From Pseudomonas viridiflava (GTDB lineage Bacteria; Pseudomonadota; Gammaproteobacteria; Pseudomonadales; Pseudomonadaceae), in contig NZ_RBTP01000069.1 in the NCBI RefSeq assembly GCF_003702045.1, positions 283,751-347,750 on the forward strand: a stretch of 64,000 nucleotides of DNA, given 5' to 3'. Below are positions 53,473-61,735 of the stretch, in pieces. A program made the position numbers and the translations under genes. The notes below the pieces were generated by a model that was not told where the DNA came from, did not search any database, and saw nothing but the letters and a program-made list of their open reading frames with translations. Numbering within the stretch: the first letter of the stretch is position 1; every line of letters begins with the position of its first letter.

Positions 53473-54114
53473 GATTGAGCACTCCTGTGGATAAGAGGGT
53501 TCTTACTGCATGTATAAAACTATCGTGGGAGACGGCTTGCCAAAGTGCTGCATCCGCAGACAGGTCCGCTCCCACAAAGTTTGCTGCGCGACAGCGCTAC
53601 GTCGATGACGCCGTGAGGCCTCCCACCGTCCTGTGTCATCTCATGACCCGCGGTGTGTCGGCTACAGGCGCTTTTACTGAATATCCAGCGAAGGCATTCA
53701 AGATATCCACATGCCCGCTACGTAGGACAACACTCGGCCTGGCCCGGCGAATCAGCTCGACCGCGTTATCCACAGATCGCGCTCGTCCGCTGAGCAATAA
53801 CCAGGCAGCCACGGCCATTGCGCTGCGTGAATAGCCCAATGCGCAGCACACCAGCAATGGGCCATGCGAGCGCAAGCGCTCAATGGCTTCAGCCGCACGC
53901 TGACATTGCTCCACAGTCAGCGGCGCCAGATCCAGCGCGGCGACCTGTTGATAATTTCGCGCACCCGCTTTCAGCGGTAACTCAGCACACATATCCACAA
54001 CCGCATTGAAGGGTTGCAACTGTTTTTGGTTCGGAATACGGCCCAGCCAGACGTTGTCCACAACCTGATCGGGACTGGGTCGTTTATTTGTCCACAAGCG
54101 CGAATTTATCCACG
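53349..54114. other. cluster of nine DnaA-box-like 9-mers (datA-like candidate)
   Basis: Exact boxes at 53398, 53486 and 53766; one-mismatch boxes at 53349, 53703, 53991, 54054, 54088 and 54106. Most lie inside the coding sequence of the PAP2-phosphatase gene and the spacer downstream of it. The density is higher than anywhere else in the window, including the mnmG spacer. Function as a DnaA-binding locus is inferred. Confidence 0.5.
53525..53575. repeat. short REP-like inverted repeat
   Basis: GTGGGAGACGGCTTGCC and CAGACAGGTCCGCTCCCAC face each other. It splits the leftward lipid operon between the phosphatase and membrane-protein genes, so expression of the two halves may differ. Confidence 0.65.
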
Positions 54115-55030
54115 CCCCGATCAAGTAAGGTGCCATCAGCCAGCAGGACGCTGGGGATAACGTTCCATCGGCGCGTTTTTGAAAACCCGCGGCACCGAAC
54201 AGCAGATAATTGAGGGCGACCAACAGCAGGGACAGTGCAGGCCACGCCAGCCAAAGCCAGCCGCCGCCCAGCGTGAACACCGGGATCGCCAACAGCAGCG
54301 CGCCGATGCCGTAATACAGCGCCAGCTTGAGGCGTTGTGTCTGTTGCGTCACGCGTGCGGCCAGTAGCGGACTGCGGCCTTGGTCCGGCCAAAGCCAGAT
54401 GCACAGCCAACCGGCGAGCGCGCCTGTGGGTAAGTCGATGAAGTGATGCTGGTAGGTGGTCAGTACTGACACGCCGATCAGTGCGAACCAGATGTGCAGC
54501 AACCCGCGCCATGCGACGTGGAAGTGTCGCGCGTAGCGGTCGTAGCAGACCCAGAGCACCACCAGCAACGCGATGTGCAGCGATGGCGCCTGATTGAACG
54601 GCTTGTCGAACCCGGCCAGCACCGCGAACAGCCAGCCGAACAGGCCATCCAGTTCCGGGCGCTCGAAGGTAAAACGCAGCGGCCAAAGCAGAAAGCAACT
54701 GACCGCGATCAATTGCGCGCTGAACAGGCGTAACGCGTGGGTATCCAGCTCCCGGCGAGTGAGGCAGGCCAGCAGCGAGAATCCGTAAAGCAGGTCGATG
54801 GACCAGTAGGGCACGATGGTCCATGCCCAGAACGGCATATGGCTTTCCCAGCCAAATGCCAGGCTGCCGACGTCATCACGCTGGGACGTGTACCAAGTGG
54901 CAAAGCCGTAGCTGGCGAAGAAGAACGGCGCCAGCACCAGCAGCCAGACGACCGCTCTTTTCCACAGGCCCGGCTCCCGAAGCCTGCTCACTGGATGCGC
55001 TGCGCAAGGGACACCGTAAAAATCCCCCAT
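53636..55030 (-). CDS. PAP2 phosphatase / dual-specificity phosphatase fusion (YnbD-like)
   Basis: 464 residues. Residues 1-300: membrane PAP2 domain, about eight helices, with the phosphatase motifs PSLHIALL (C2) and YQHHFIDLPTGALAG (C3). Residues 320-464: cytoplasmic protein-tyrosine/dual-specificity phosphatase with P-loop CCALGYSRSA (C-x5-R). Two phosphatases in one chain suggest removal of phosphate from a lipid intermediate and from a soluble or inositol-like head group. Overlaps the upstream hydrolase-methyltransferase gene by 43 bases. Same domain order as E. coli YnbD. Confidence 0.88.
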   Translation of the reverse strand: MGDFYGVPCAAHPVSRLREPGLWKRAVVWLLVLAPFFFASYGFATWYTSQRDDVGSLAFGWESHMPFWAWTIVPYWSIDLLYGFSLLACLTRRELDTHALRLFSAQLIAVSCFLLWPLRFTFERPELDGLFGWLFAVLAGFDKPFNQAPSLHIALLVVLWVCYDRYARHFHVAWRGLLHIWFALIGVSVLTTYQHHFIDLPTGALAGWLCIWLWPDQGRSPLLAARVTQQTQRLKLALYYGIGALLLAIPVFTLGGGWLWLAWPALSLLLVALNYLLFGAAGFQKRADGTLSPASCWLMAPYLIGAWINSRLWTNKRPSPDQVVDNVWLGRIPNQKQLQPFNAVVDMCAELPLKAGARNYQQVAALDLAPLTVEQCQRAAEAIERLRSHGPLLVCCALGYSRSAMAVAAWLLLSGRARSVDNAVELIRRARPSVVLRSGHVDILNAFAGYSVKAPVADTPRVMR

Positions 55031-56745
55031 TCATCCACACGCTGGGTGATCTTGCGAAAGCCTGCTGCCTCGACCAGTTGATCCATCTCCGACTGGCTGC
55101 GACGGCGCATGACCCAGGCCTGCCCTTGCCGATGGCTGGTCAGGGCGCGGGCGATCAGCTCCAATTGCGGGTGCCACGGCTGACCGGTGTACACCAGATA
55201 ACCACCAGGCTCGATAGCGGCTGCAAGACCGGCCAGCGAATCGCCGACCATCCGGTTGCTGGAGAACAGCTCATACAGGCCCGACACCACCGCCAGCGTC
55301 GGCTTGGGGTCGAGCGCCGACAGATCGTCACGGTCAAAAGCGTCGCCTTTGACGAAGCGTGCCACCTCTTCGAGGTCTTTCTGCTCGATCAATAGGCTGC
55401 CGTCGCGCACGTTGATGTCGCTGTAGTCACGTAGCAGGATCGACTCTGGCAGCGGATCGACGCCCTCAAGCGACTCCAGAATGTAGCGGCCATGCCCGGC
55501 GGCGATATCGACGATACGCACCGGCTTGCCCTGATTGCGCAGGTGCGCCATCGCCAGGCGCAGCAATTCTTCGGCATGCAGCTTGCGCTGACGGATGCCG
55601 CGCCAGCCGATGGATTGCAGATAATTCTTGTCGATCATCCGGCCCAGCGCGCCGGTGCCGGTGGGTTTGTTGCGATAGACATAATCCAGTGTGCTGCCGG
55701 AATCGAAACCCGTATCGAAGCCCAGTTTCACGCCTGTGGATAACTTGCTGCCCAGGCGCATGCTGGCGCGCGTCATGCGCCAGTACAAATCGCGTAACGA
55801 ATTACGGGGCAAGGGCGCAGCGAGTTCTTCGGACTCGGCGCAGGTTACGCCCAGCGTGTCGGCGTCCAGCAGGGAAGGGCGCGCCACTGGCGTTTCGAAG
55901 TTCTGCAGTACGAAGCGCCGTGCTCGGCTGACCGCGAGATGACGATCCCGCTCGCCCAGTGTGTCGTGGAAGAATCCCGGCAGGATGTGTTTCTCCTTGC
56001 GCACGCTGCCCAACCGGTCGAAAAACTGTTCCTGCGGACCGCGATGCACCACGAAGTCCGAGCCGGATATCAACAACTGCGTCGGAATCTGGATGGCCTG
56101 TGCATCGGCAACCACCCGGTCGGCGGCTTCGTAAAGGCCCAGCAGCACGTTTACCGAAATCGCCTTGGTGATCAGCGGGTCGCTTTCATAAGACGCGATG
56201 CGCTGTGGGTCGTGGCTCAGGAAGCGTGCCTTGACGTAGCTGTTGACGAAGAAGTTGCCCTTGAACTTGCGCAGCAGTGCCAGCCCCGAACGGGCAAAGG
56301 GCACGTACAGCTTGACCTTGAAGGCGGGCGAGGCGAGGACCAGCGAGCGGATCTTCGGCGCGTAGTCGTGAGCCCAAGTGGCCGCAATGACCGCGCCGAC
56401 GCTCTGGGCGATCACCGCCATGTTCTCTTCAGGGATGTCGAAGGTCGCGCTCAGGTGGTCGACGAAGGTCTGCACGTCCCGCACGCTGGTCGCAAAGCTT
56501 GGGCTGTCACCGCGAGCACCGGGCGACTGACCATGGCCGCGCGCATCCCAGGCGAAGAAATCGAAACCCGGCAGGTCCAGTTCATCGACCAGATGCGCGA
56601 TGCGTCCCGAGTGTTCATGACCCCGGTGGAACAGCACGACGGCTTGTCGCGGCGCGTCGTCGACCTGCGTAACCGCAGGCCAATGGCGGTAGAACAGCTC
56701 TACCCCGTCATGAGTCGTGAAGCGCCGATCATTCATCTCACGCAT
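54988..56745 (-). CDS. alpha/beta hydrolase / SAM methyltransferase fusion (YnbC-like)
   Basis: 585 residues. Residues 1-290: serine alpha/beta hydrolase of the monoglyceride-lipase type with nucleophile S115 in IAQSVGAV, an Asp in SGSDFVV and a His in FFHDTLGE. Residues about 390-585: class I methyltransferase with motif I VDIAAGHGRYIL. Between them is a linker with basic and aromatic residues. This pairing of domains is what E. coli YnbC has. Probably deacylates or trans-acylates and methylates a lipid or its head group; neither activity is demonstrated. Confidence 0.87.
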   Translation of the reverse strand: MREMNDRRFTTHDGVELFYRHWPAVTQVDDAPRQAVVLFHRGHEHSGRIAHLVDELDLPGFDFFAWDARGHGQSPGARGDSPSFATSVRDVQTFVDHLSATFDIPEENMAVIAQSVGAVIAATWAHDYAPKIRSLVLASPAFKVKLYVPFARSGLALLRKFKGNFFVNSYVKARFLSHDPQRIASYESDPLITKAISVNVLLGLYEAADRVVADAQAIQIPTQLLISGSDFVVHRGPQEQFFDRLGSVRKEKHILPGFFHDTLGERDRHLAVSRARRFVLQNFETPVARPSLLDADTLGVTCAESEELAAPLPRNSLRDLYWRMTRASMRLGSKLSTGVKLGFDTGFDSGSTLDYVYRNKPTGTGALGRMIDKNYLQSIGWRGIRQRKLHAEELLRLAMAHLRNQGKPVRIVDIAAGHGRYILESLEGVDPLPESILLRDYSDINVRDGSLLIEQKDLEEVARFVKGDAFDRDDLSALDPKPTLAVVSGLYELFSSNRMVGDSLAGLAAAIEPGGYLVYTGQPWHPQLELIARALTSHRQGQAWVMRRRSQSEMDQLVEAAGFRKITQRVDEWGIFTVSLAQRIQ

Positions 56746-56778
56746 TGCAACTTCCTTAGGCCGGAGGCTTTTGGCTGC

Positions 56779-57396
56779 TTATTCTTGAGGGGCGGTGCGT
56801 TCTTGCAGGCCGCGCCGAACGCGGTTGTACAGGGTATAGATCAACAGTGCGCAGACGATGGCGAGCACTATATTTATCCACAGGGCAGCGAGCCAGCCAA
56901 TGGCAACGCCGGCCCCCAGTACGCCGAACACCAGCGCACGGTCGCTCTTGCCCATCGGGCCGTCGTAGCGCCGTGATGCGCCGACCATCGGGCCGAGCAC
57001 GCCTGCGTATTCAGTGAAAATCGCCAGCAGGGTCACCGCCAACACCAGTACGAGGCTGACATCAGGGATCAACGCGAAGGGCAGAAACAGCGCCGTATCG
57101 GCGACGACATCGGTCAGCTCATTGAGGTAAGCCCCGAGTCGGGATTTTTGGCCGAACTCGCGTGCGAGCATGCCATCGATGGCATTGAGGGCCATGCGCA
57201 GGATCATCCACAGCGGGATGAGTGCAAACGCAGCGTAGTGAGGCACCGATAACGCTACGACAACGCCGATCAGCAGCGACACGAAGCAGGCGGCAATCGT
57301 GACCTGATTGGCCGTCACGCCCTTCTCGTACAGGCGCTGTACTGCGGGCCGCAACAGGTTTTGAAAGCGGGGTTTGAGCTGATAGATAGAAATCAA
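56779..57396 (-). CDS. CDP-alcohol phosphatidyltransferase family protein (YnbA-like) with altered motif
   Basis: 205 residues, about six helices. The CDP-alcohol motif D-x2-D-G-x2-A-R-x8-G-x3-D-x3-D is read here as N71, D74, G75, A78, R79, G88, N92, D96. Two of four metal/catalytic acidic residues are Asn, while the proposed base (D96) is kept. The enzyme should join a phosphatidyl group to an alcohol, but the change may alter substrate or metal use. First gene of the leftward operon; its promoter shares a 288-base region with the rightward SPFH operon. Confidence 0.88.
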   Translation of the reverse strand: MISIYQLKPRFQNLLRPAVQRLYEKGVTANQVTIAACFVSLLIGVVVALSVPHYAAFALIPLWMILRMALNAIDGMLAREFGQKSRLGAYLNELTDVVADTALFLPFALIPDVSLVLVLAVTLLAIFTEYAGVLGPMVGASRRYDGPMGKSDRALVFGVLGAGVAIGWLAALWINIVLAIVCALLIYTLYNRVRRGLQERTAPQE

Positions 57397-57480
57397 CGAA
57401 GCGCATCCATGTCTGTGGATAACTACATAAAGCCCCCGCGCTTAGGGAGTGCGGCAGGGCCAGCCGCTAGTGAAACATAA

Positions 57481-57496
57481 TGTGACCTGTATCACG
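57481..57496. promoter_or_regulatory. CRP/Vfr-like site between the lipid and SPFH operons
   Basis: TGTGACCTGTATCACG matches TGTGA-N6-TCACA in nine of ten conserved positions. It lies 85 bases before the YnbA-like start and 189 before the first SPFH start. Confidence 0.55.
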
Positions 57497-57684
57497 CAGT
57501 GCTGTTTGTGCGATATGTCTCATCGTTGAGAAATCGTACGCTCAAGGCCAACTGAACACCGGTTGAACCTGACGAAAATTTCACGGCAAGTGTTACATCG
57601 TAACGCTATGATGCGGCAGCATTCAGACCGCCGATGCAGGCCTCCAGCAGGCCAAGGGCGACAGTGAGCAGGTTCGGGGTAGTG

Positions 57685-59628
57685 ATGCGGGTTGATCTGG
57701 ATGTAGAACACGCAGGCCTTGAAGGTCTGCCGCGTTTTCAAATGGCTTCGCGTCAGGTTCGACGCCTTGCACAGCTTATGTACATCGCCGCAGGGTTTGG
57801 CATTGCCGGGCTGGTGCTGGCGTTTTTTATCGATCTGTTTTCCCCGGGTTCTGTGTGGATGGCGGTGCTGGTCAACGGCAGCGCGGCGTTGCTGCTGCTG
57901 GCCGCAGGCTTGCAGTCGGCACGTGGCGTGGCGCTCTGGCGTACCCGCGCACTGGATTCACCGGTTGCCGTCGAACCCGCCCTTGCGACGCCTGACGTCG
58001 ACGAAACGGGCTGGTACGAACGCCTGCTCACTCGCCTGAGCGAGTCCGGTGACTCGTTGCTGCGTCAGATAGGCACCTCGACCTTGTGGCTTGCGGGGTG
58101 GGCGCTGTGGGCGCTGATCAGTGTTCAGTCGATCTGGAACCTGACGCTGCTGGGCAACGAGATATCACCGATCGCCAATCTGGCCGGCAGCCTGCTGTTG
58201 TTGCTGGCGTTTGGCTTGTTGGTGCTTGAGCGGCAGCTGAGCGGCGAAGCCCAATGGCCGGAGGCCGAACCGCTGTCCAGGCTGGTGCGCATGACAATCA
58301 TCGTGTTGATGGTCGGTGCGGTGTGCCTGTTCTTTTCCAGCGCTGACCGGGTGTGGCCCGCGCGTCTGGCGGTGTTGATCGGCCTGCTGCCAATGGCGGT
58401 CGCCATCGAATTTCTCGTTCGCGCCGCGCTGTCGTTGTTCAGCCCGCGCAACGAGCGGATCGAGCCTCGTCTGCTGGCGAGCAGCTTCATTGCCGACCTG
58501 CTGCGCTGGCCGCCGCGTCCGCTGATGGCGCTGCAGCACGAACTGCACAACCGCTTCGGCATCGATCTGCGCCAGATTTGGGCCTTCACTTACATGCGCC
58601 GCGCCTTTTTGCCGGTGCTCGCGGTTGTGGCTGCCTTGGGCTGGGCGCTGACCGGCGTGCATGAAATACCCCTGCAAGGGCGGGGCATCTACGAGCGCTT
58701 CGGCAAGCCGGTCGAGGTATGCGGCCCGGGTCTGCACGCCGGTTTGCCGTGGCCGTTCGGTCGCGTTCTGGCCGTCGAGAACGGCGTGGTACACGAACTG
58801 GCGACCAGCGTTTCGTCAGCCAGTGAGGCCGAGCAGACTGCCGACCCTGCCGAGGGGCCCGCACCGGCCAGCGCCAATCGCTTGTGGGACGCCAGCCACA
58901 TCAACGAAAAATCCCAAGTCATCGCCAGCAGCGCAGGGGCCAAGCAAAGCTTTCAGATCGTCAACATGGACGTGCGCTTCGTCTACCGGATTGGCCTGAC
59001 CGACGCTCAAGCCCTGGCGGCGACCTACAACAGCGCCGACGTTCCAGCCCTGATCCGCAGCACCGCCAGCCGCGTGCTGGTACACGATTTTGCCTCACGC
59101 ACCCTTGATGAATTGCTAGGTGAGCAGCGCAGCGGTTTGGCAGACGACATTGGCAAGTCCGTGCAGGCCGACTTGCAGCGTTTGAACAGCGGCGTGGAAA
59201 TCCTCGCCACCGTGGTCGAGGCGATCCATCCGCCCGCCGGTGCCGCCAATGCCTATCACGCGGTGCAGGCGGCGCAGATTGGCGCGCAGGCGTTGATTGC
59301 CCGTGAGCGTGGCGCGGCCAGCGACAGGGCCAATCAGGCTCAGCTCAACGCCAGCGTCGCCCACGATCAGGCCAGCGGTACCGCCCGCGAAGTACTGGCC
59401 ACGGCTCAAGGCGCCGACCTGCGTTTCGATGCCGAGCGCAAGGCTTACACCAACGCCGGGCAGGCGTTCCTGCTGGAGCACTACCTGACCCGCCTTACCG
59501 AAGGCCTGGGTAATGCGAAGCTGTTGATACTCGATCACCGTCTGGGCGGCGATAACGCGCCGACCATCGACCTGCGTTCCTTCACACCACCGGCAGACCC
59601 AACGGCGCCGCGTAAAGCCGCTCAGTAA
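57685..59628 (+). CDS. SPFH-domain protein, HflK-like, with polytopic N-terminal region
   Basis: 647 residues from ATG 57685 (MRVDLDVEHAG). Six hydrophobic segments in residues 30-250, a seventh at about 310-330, then the SPFH domain (GIYERFGKPVEVCGPGLHAGLPWPFGRVLAVE). The C-terminal helical coil is Ala/Gln-rich (AQIGAQALIARERGAASDRANQAQLNASVA). Ordinary HflK has one helix, so the extra membrane block is unusual. SPFH proteins form membrane cages and mark lipid microdomains. 11 bases before the next SPFH gene. The start could be a GTG two codons earlier. Confidence 0.85.
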   Translation: MRVDLDVEHAGLEGLPRFQMASRQVRRLAQLMYIAAGFGIAGLVLAFFIDLFSPGSVWMAVLVNGSAALLLLAAGLQSARGVALWRTRALDSPVAVEPALATPDVDETGWYERLLTRLSESGDSLLRQIGTSTLWLAGWALWALISVQSIWNLTLLGNEISPIANLAGSLLLLLAFGLLVLERQLSGEAQWPEAEPLSRLVRMTIIVLMVGAVCLFFSSADRVWPARLAVLIGLLPMAVAIEFLVRAALSLFSPRNERIEPRLLASSFIADLLRWPPRPLMALQHELHNRFGIDLRQIWAFTYMRRAFLPVLAVVAALGWALTGVHEIPLQGRGIYERFGKPVEVCGPGLHAGLPWPFGRVLAVENGVVHELATSVSSASEAEQTADPAEGPAPASANRLWDASHINEKSQVIASSAGAKQSFQIVNMDVRFVYRIGLTDAQALAATYNSADVPALIRSTASRVLVHDFASRTLDELLGEQRSGLADDIGKSVQADLQRLNSGVEILATVVEAIHPPAGAANAYHAVQAAQIGAQALIARERGAASDRANQAQLNASVAHDQASGTAREVLATAQGADLRFDAERKAYTNAGQAFLLEHYLTRLTEGLGNAKLLILDHRLGGDNAPTIDLRSFTPPADPTAPRKAAQ

Positions 59629-59639
59629 GGAGTCGTCCC

Positions 59640-60668
59640 TTGAGTCTGTTCCATCATCATCACGATCACAGCGACCACGGTGCCCACGACCATAGCGGTC
59701 ATGGCCATCACCATCATCATCACGAAGCGGCAGGTCCGGCCGCGTTTCCCTGGCGGCGGGCGAGTCTGGCCGCGGTGTTGATCGCGTTCGCCCTCGCAGC
59801 CGCCAGCCTGGTGCAGGTGCGTTCCGGTGAGGCAACGGTGGTCACCCGTTTCGGCAATCCGTCCCGTGTGCTGCTGGAGCCTGGGCTGAACTGGCGCTGG
59901 CCTGCGCCGTTCGAGGCGACCATTCCGGTGGACCTGCGCCTGCGTACCACCTCCAGCGGTCTGCAGGACGTCGGTACGCGTGATGGCCTGCGGATCATCG
60001 TTCAGGCTTATGTGGCCTGGCAGGTTCAGGGCGACGCGGATAACGTGCAACGCTTCATGCGTGCGGTGCAGAACCAGCCGGACGAAGCGGCACGACAGAT
60101 TCGTACCTTCGTCGGCTCGGCGCTGGAAACCACGGCGAGCAGTTTCGACCTGTCGAGCCTGATCAACACCGACGCCAACAAAGTGAACATCGCCGCGTTC
60201 GAGAACCAGTTGCGTCAGCAGATCGATCAGCAATTGCTCGTCACCTACGGCGTGCGGGTGCTGCAGGTGGGCATCGAGCGCCTGACACTGCCCTCGGTGA
60301 CGCTCAACGCCACGGTTGACCGCATGCGCGCCGAGCGCGAAACCATCGCCACCGAACGCACCGCCGTGGGCAAGCGCGAGGCGGCGCAGATTCGTTCGGC
60401 CGCCGAGCGCGATGCACGCATCGTCGAAGCTGATGCCACGGTCAAGGCCGCTGACATCGAGGCTCAGTCCCGTGTCGAGGCTGCGCAGATTTACGGCCGG
60501 GCGTACGCCGGTTCTCCCCAGCTCTACAACCTGCTGCGCTCACTGGACACGTTAGGCACGGTGGTCACGCCCAGCACGCGGCTGATTCTGCGCACCGACG
60601 CCGCGCCGTTTCGGGTGCTGGTCGATGGCCCGCCGACGCTGGAAGGCAAGAGCGGATCGCAGCCATGA
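59640..60668 (+). CDS. SPFH-domain protein, HflC-like, with histidine-rich N-terminus
   Basis: 342 residues from a TTG at 59640 preceded by AAGGAG. Residues 5-28 contain 15 histidines interspersed with Asp, Ser and Gly, ahead of a single membrane helix (SLAAVLIAFALAAASLV), so the tail is probably cytoplasmic and metal-binding. The SPFH domain follows (GEATVVTRFGNPSRVLLEPGL), then a coil. The overlap with the next gene (ATGA) and the P-type metal ATPase at the end of the operon support a link to metal handling. Confidence 0.87.
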   Translation: MSLFHHHHDHSDHGAHDHSGHGHHHHHHEAAGPAAFPWRRASLAAVLIAFALAAASLVQVRSGEATVVTRFGNPSRVLLEPGLNWRWPAPFEATIPVDLRLRTTSSGLQDVGTRDGLRIIVQAYVAWQVQGDADNVQRFMRAVQNQPDEAARQIRTFVGSALETTASSFDLSSLINTDANKVNIAAFENQLRQQIDQQLLVTYGVRVLQVGIERLTLPSVTLNATVDRMRAERETIATERTAVGKREAAQIRSAAERDARIVEADATVKAADIEAQSRVEAAQIYGRAYAGSPQLYNLLRSLDTLGTVVTPSTRLILRTDAAPFRVLVDGPPTLEGKSGSQP

Positions 60669-61735
60669 GTGCGCCTGCTGACGACACCACGCCTCAGCGC
60701 CCGGCCGTCAACGGGCCTTGGTTGCAGGCCAGCCGCCTGGCGTTTCTGGGGTTGTACGGTGTGACGCTGCTGGCGGCGCTGGGCTGGATCACCTCCAACG
60801 TGCGCCAGATAGACCCGCAAAACCGCGCCGTGGTCATGCGGTTCGGGGCGCTTGAACGTATTCAAAATGCCGGCTTGCTGACGGCCTGGCCACAGCCGTT
60901 CGAGCAGGTGGTGTTGCTGCCTTCGGCAGACCGGGTCATTGAGCGTCGGGTCGAAACCCTGCTGCGCTCGCCTGCTGCCCTGAAAGCCGATGAGATTGCC
61001 ACGCTGTCCGCACCCATCAGCGACGCGTTGGCAGGCTCGGGTTTTCTGCTGACGGGGGACGCCGGTGTGGTCCAGCTGGATGTGACGGTTTTCTATAAGG
61101 TCACTGACCCGTATGCGTTCGTGTTGCAGGGCGATCATGTGCAGCCTGCGCTGGACCGGCTGGTCAATCGCAGTGCCGTGGCGCTGGCTGCGGCGCGAGA
61201 TCTGGACACGATTCTGGTTGCACGGCCCGAGCTGATGGGCACTGACAGCCAGGCGGCCGAGCGACGTGAACGCCTGCGCGGCGATCTGGTGCGCGGCATC
61301 AATCAGCGTCTGGCTGCGCTGAAAGACGCCGGAATGAGCATCGGCATTGAAGTCGCCCGTGTCGACGTGCAGTCGAGTTTGCCGCCCTCGGCCGTCAATG
61401 CCTTCAACGCGGTGCTGACGGCCAGCCAACAAGCCGATCAGGCCGTGGCCAACGCGCGGACCGACGCCGAAAAGCTGACCCAGACCGCCAATCAGCAAGC
61501 TGACCGTACCGTGCAGGTCGCCCACGCTCAGGCGTCCGAGCGACTGGCCAAGGCGCAGACCGACACCGCGACAGTGGTCAGCCTGGCGCAGTCCGGGCAG
61601 AACCGGAACGATCCCGACCTGATGCAGCGTATCTACCGCGAACGGGTGCCCGCCATCCTGCGCCAGGCAGGTTCGGTGACCACGGTCGATCCCAAAGACG
61701 ATTCCCGCCTGATCATTCAGGGAGCACAGCAATGA
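60665..61735 (+). CDS. third SPFH-domain protein (HflC/HflK-like)
   Basis: 356 residues with one N-terminal helix (AFLGLYGVTLLAALGWI), an SPFH domain (IDPQNRAVVMRFGALERIQNAGLL), and a long Ala/Gln/Thr-rich coil (TASQQADQAVANARTDAEKLTQ). Ends LIIQGAQQ. Start and stop overlap both neighbours by four bases, so synthesis is coupled with the second SPFH protein and the ATPase. Likely heteromeric cage with the other two. Confidence 0.87.
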   Translation: MSAPADDTTPQRPAVNGPWLQASRLAFLGLYGVTLLAALGWITSNVRQIDPQNRAVVMRFGALERIQNAGLLTAWPQPFEQVVLLPSADRVIERRVETLLRSPAALKADEIATLSAPISDALAGSGFLLTGDAGVVQLDVTVFYKVTDPYAFVLQGDHVQPALDRLVNRSAVALAAARDLDTILVARPELMGTDSQAAERRERLRGDLVRGINQRLAALKDAGMSIGIEVARVDVQSSLPPSAVNAFNAVLTASQQADQAVANARTDAEKLTQTANQQADRTVQVAHAQASERLAKAQTDTATVVSLAQSGQNRNDPDLMQRIYRERVPAILRQAGSVTTVDPKDDSRLIIQGAQQ

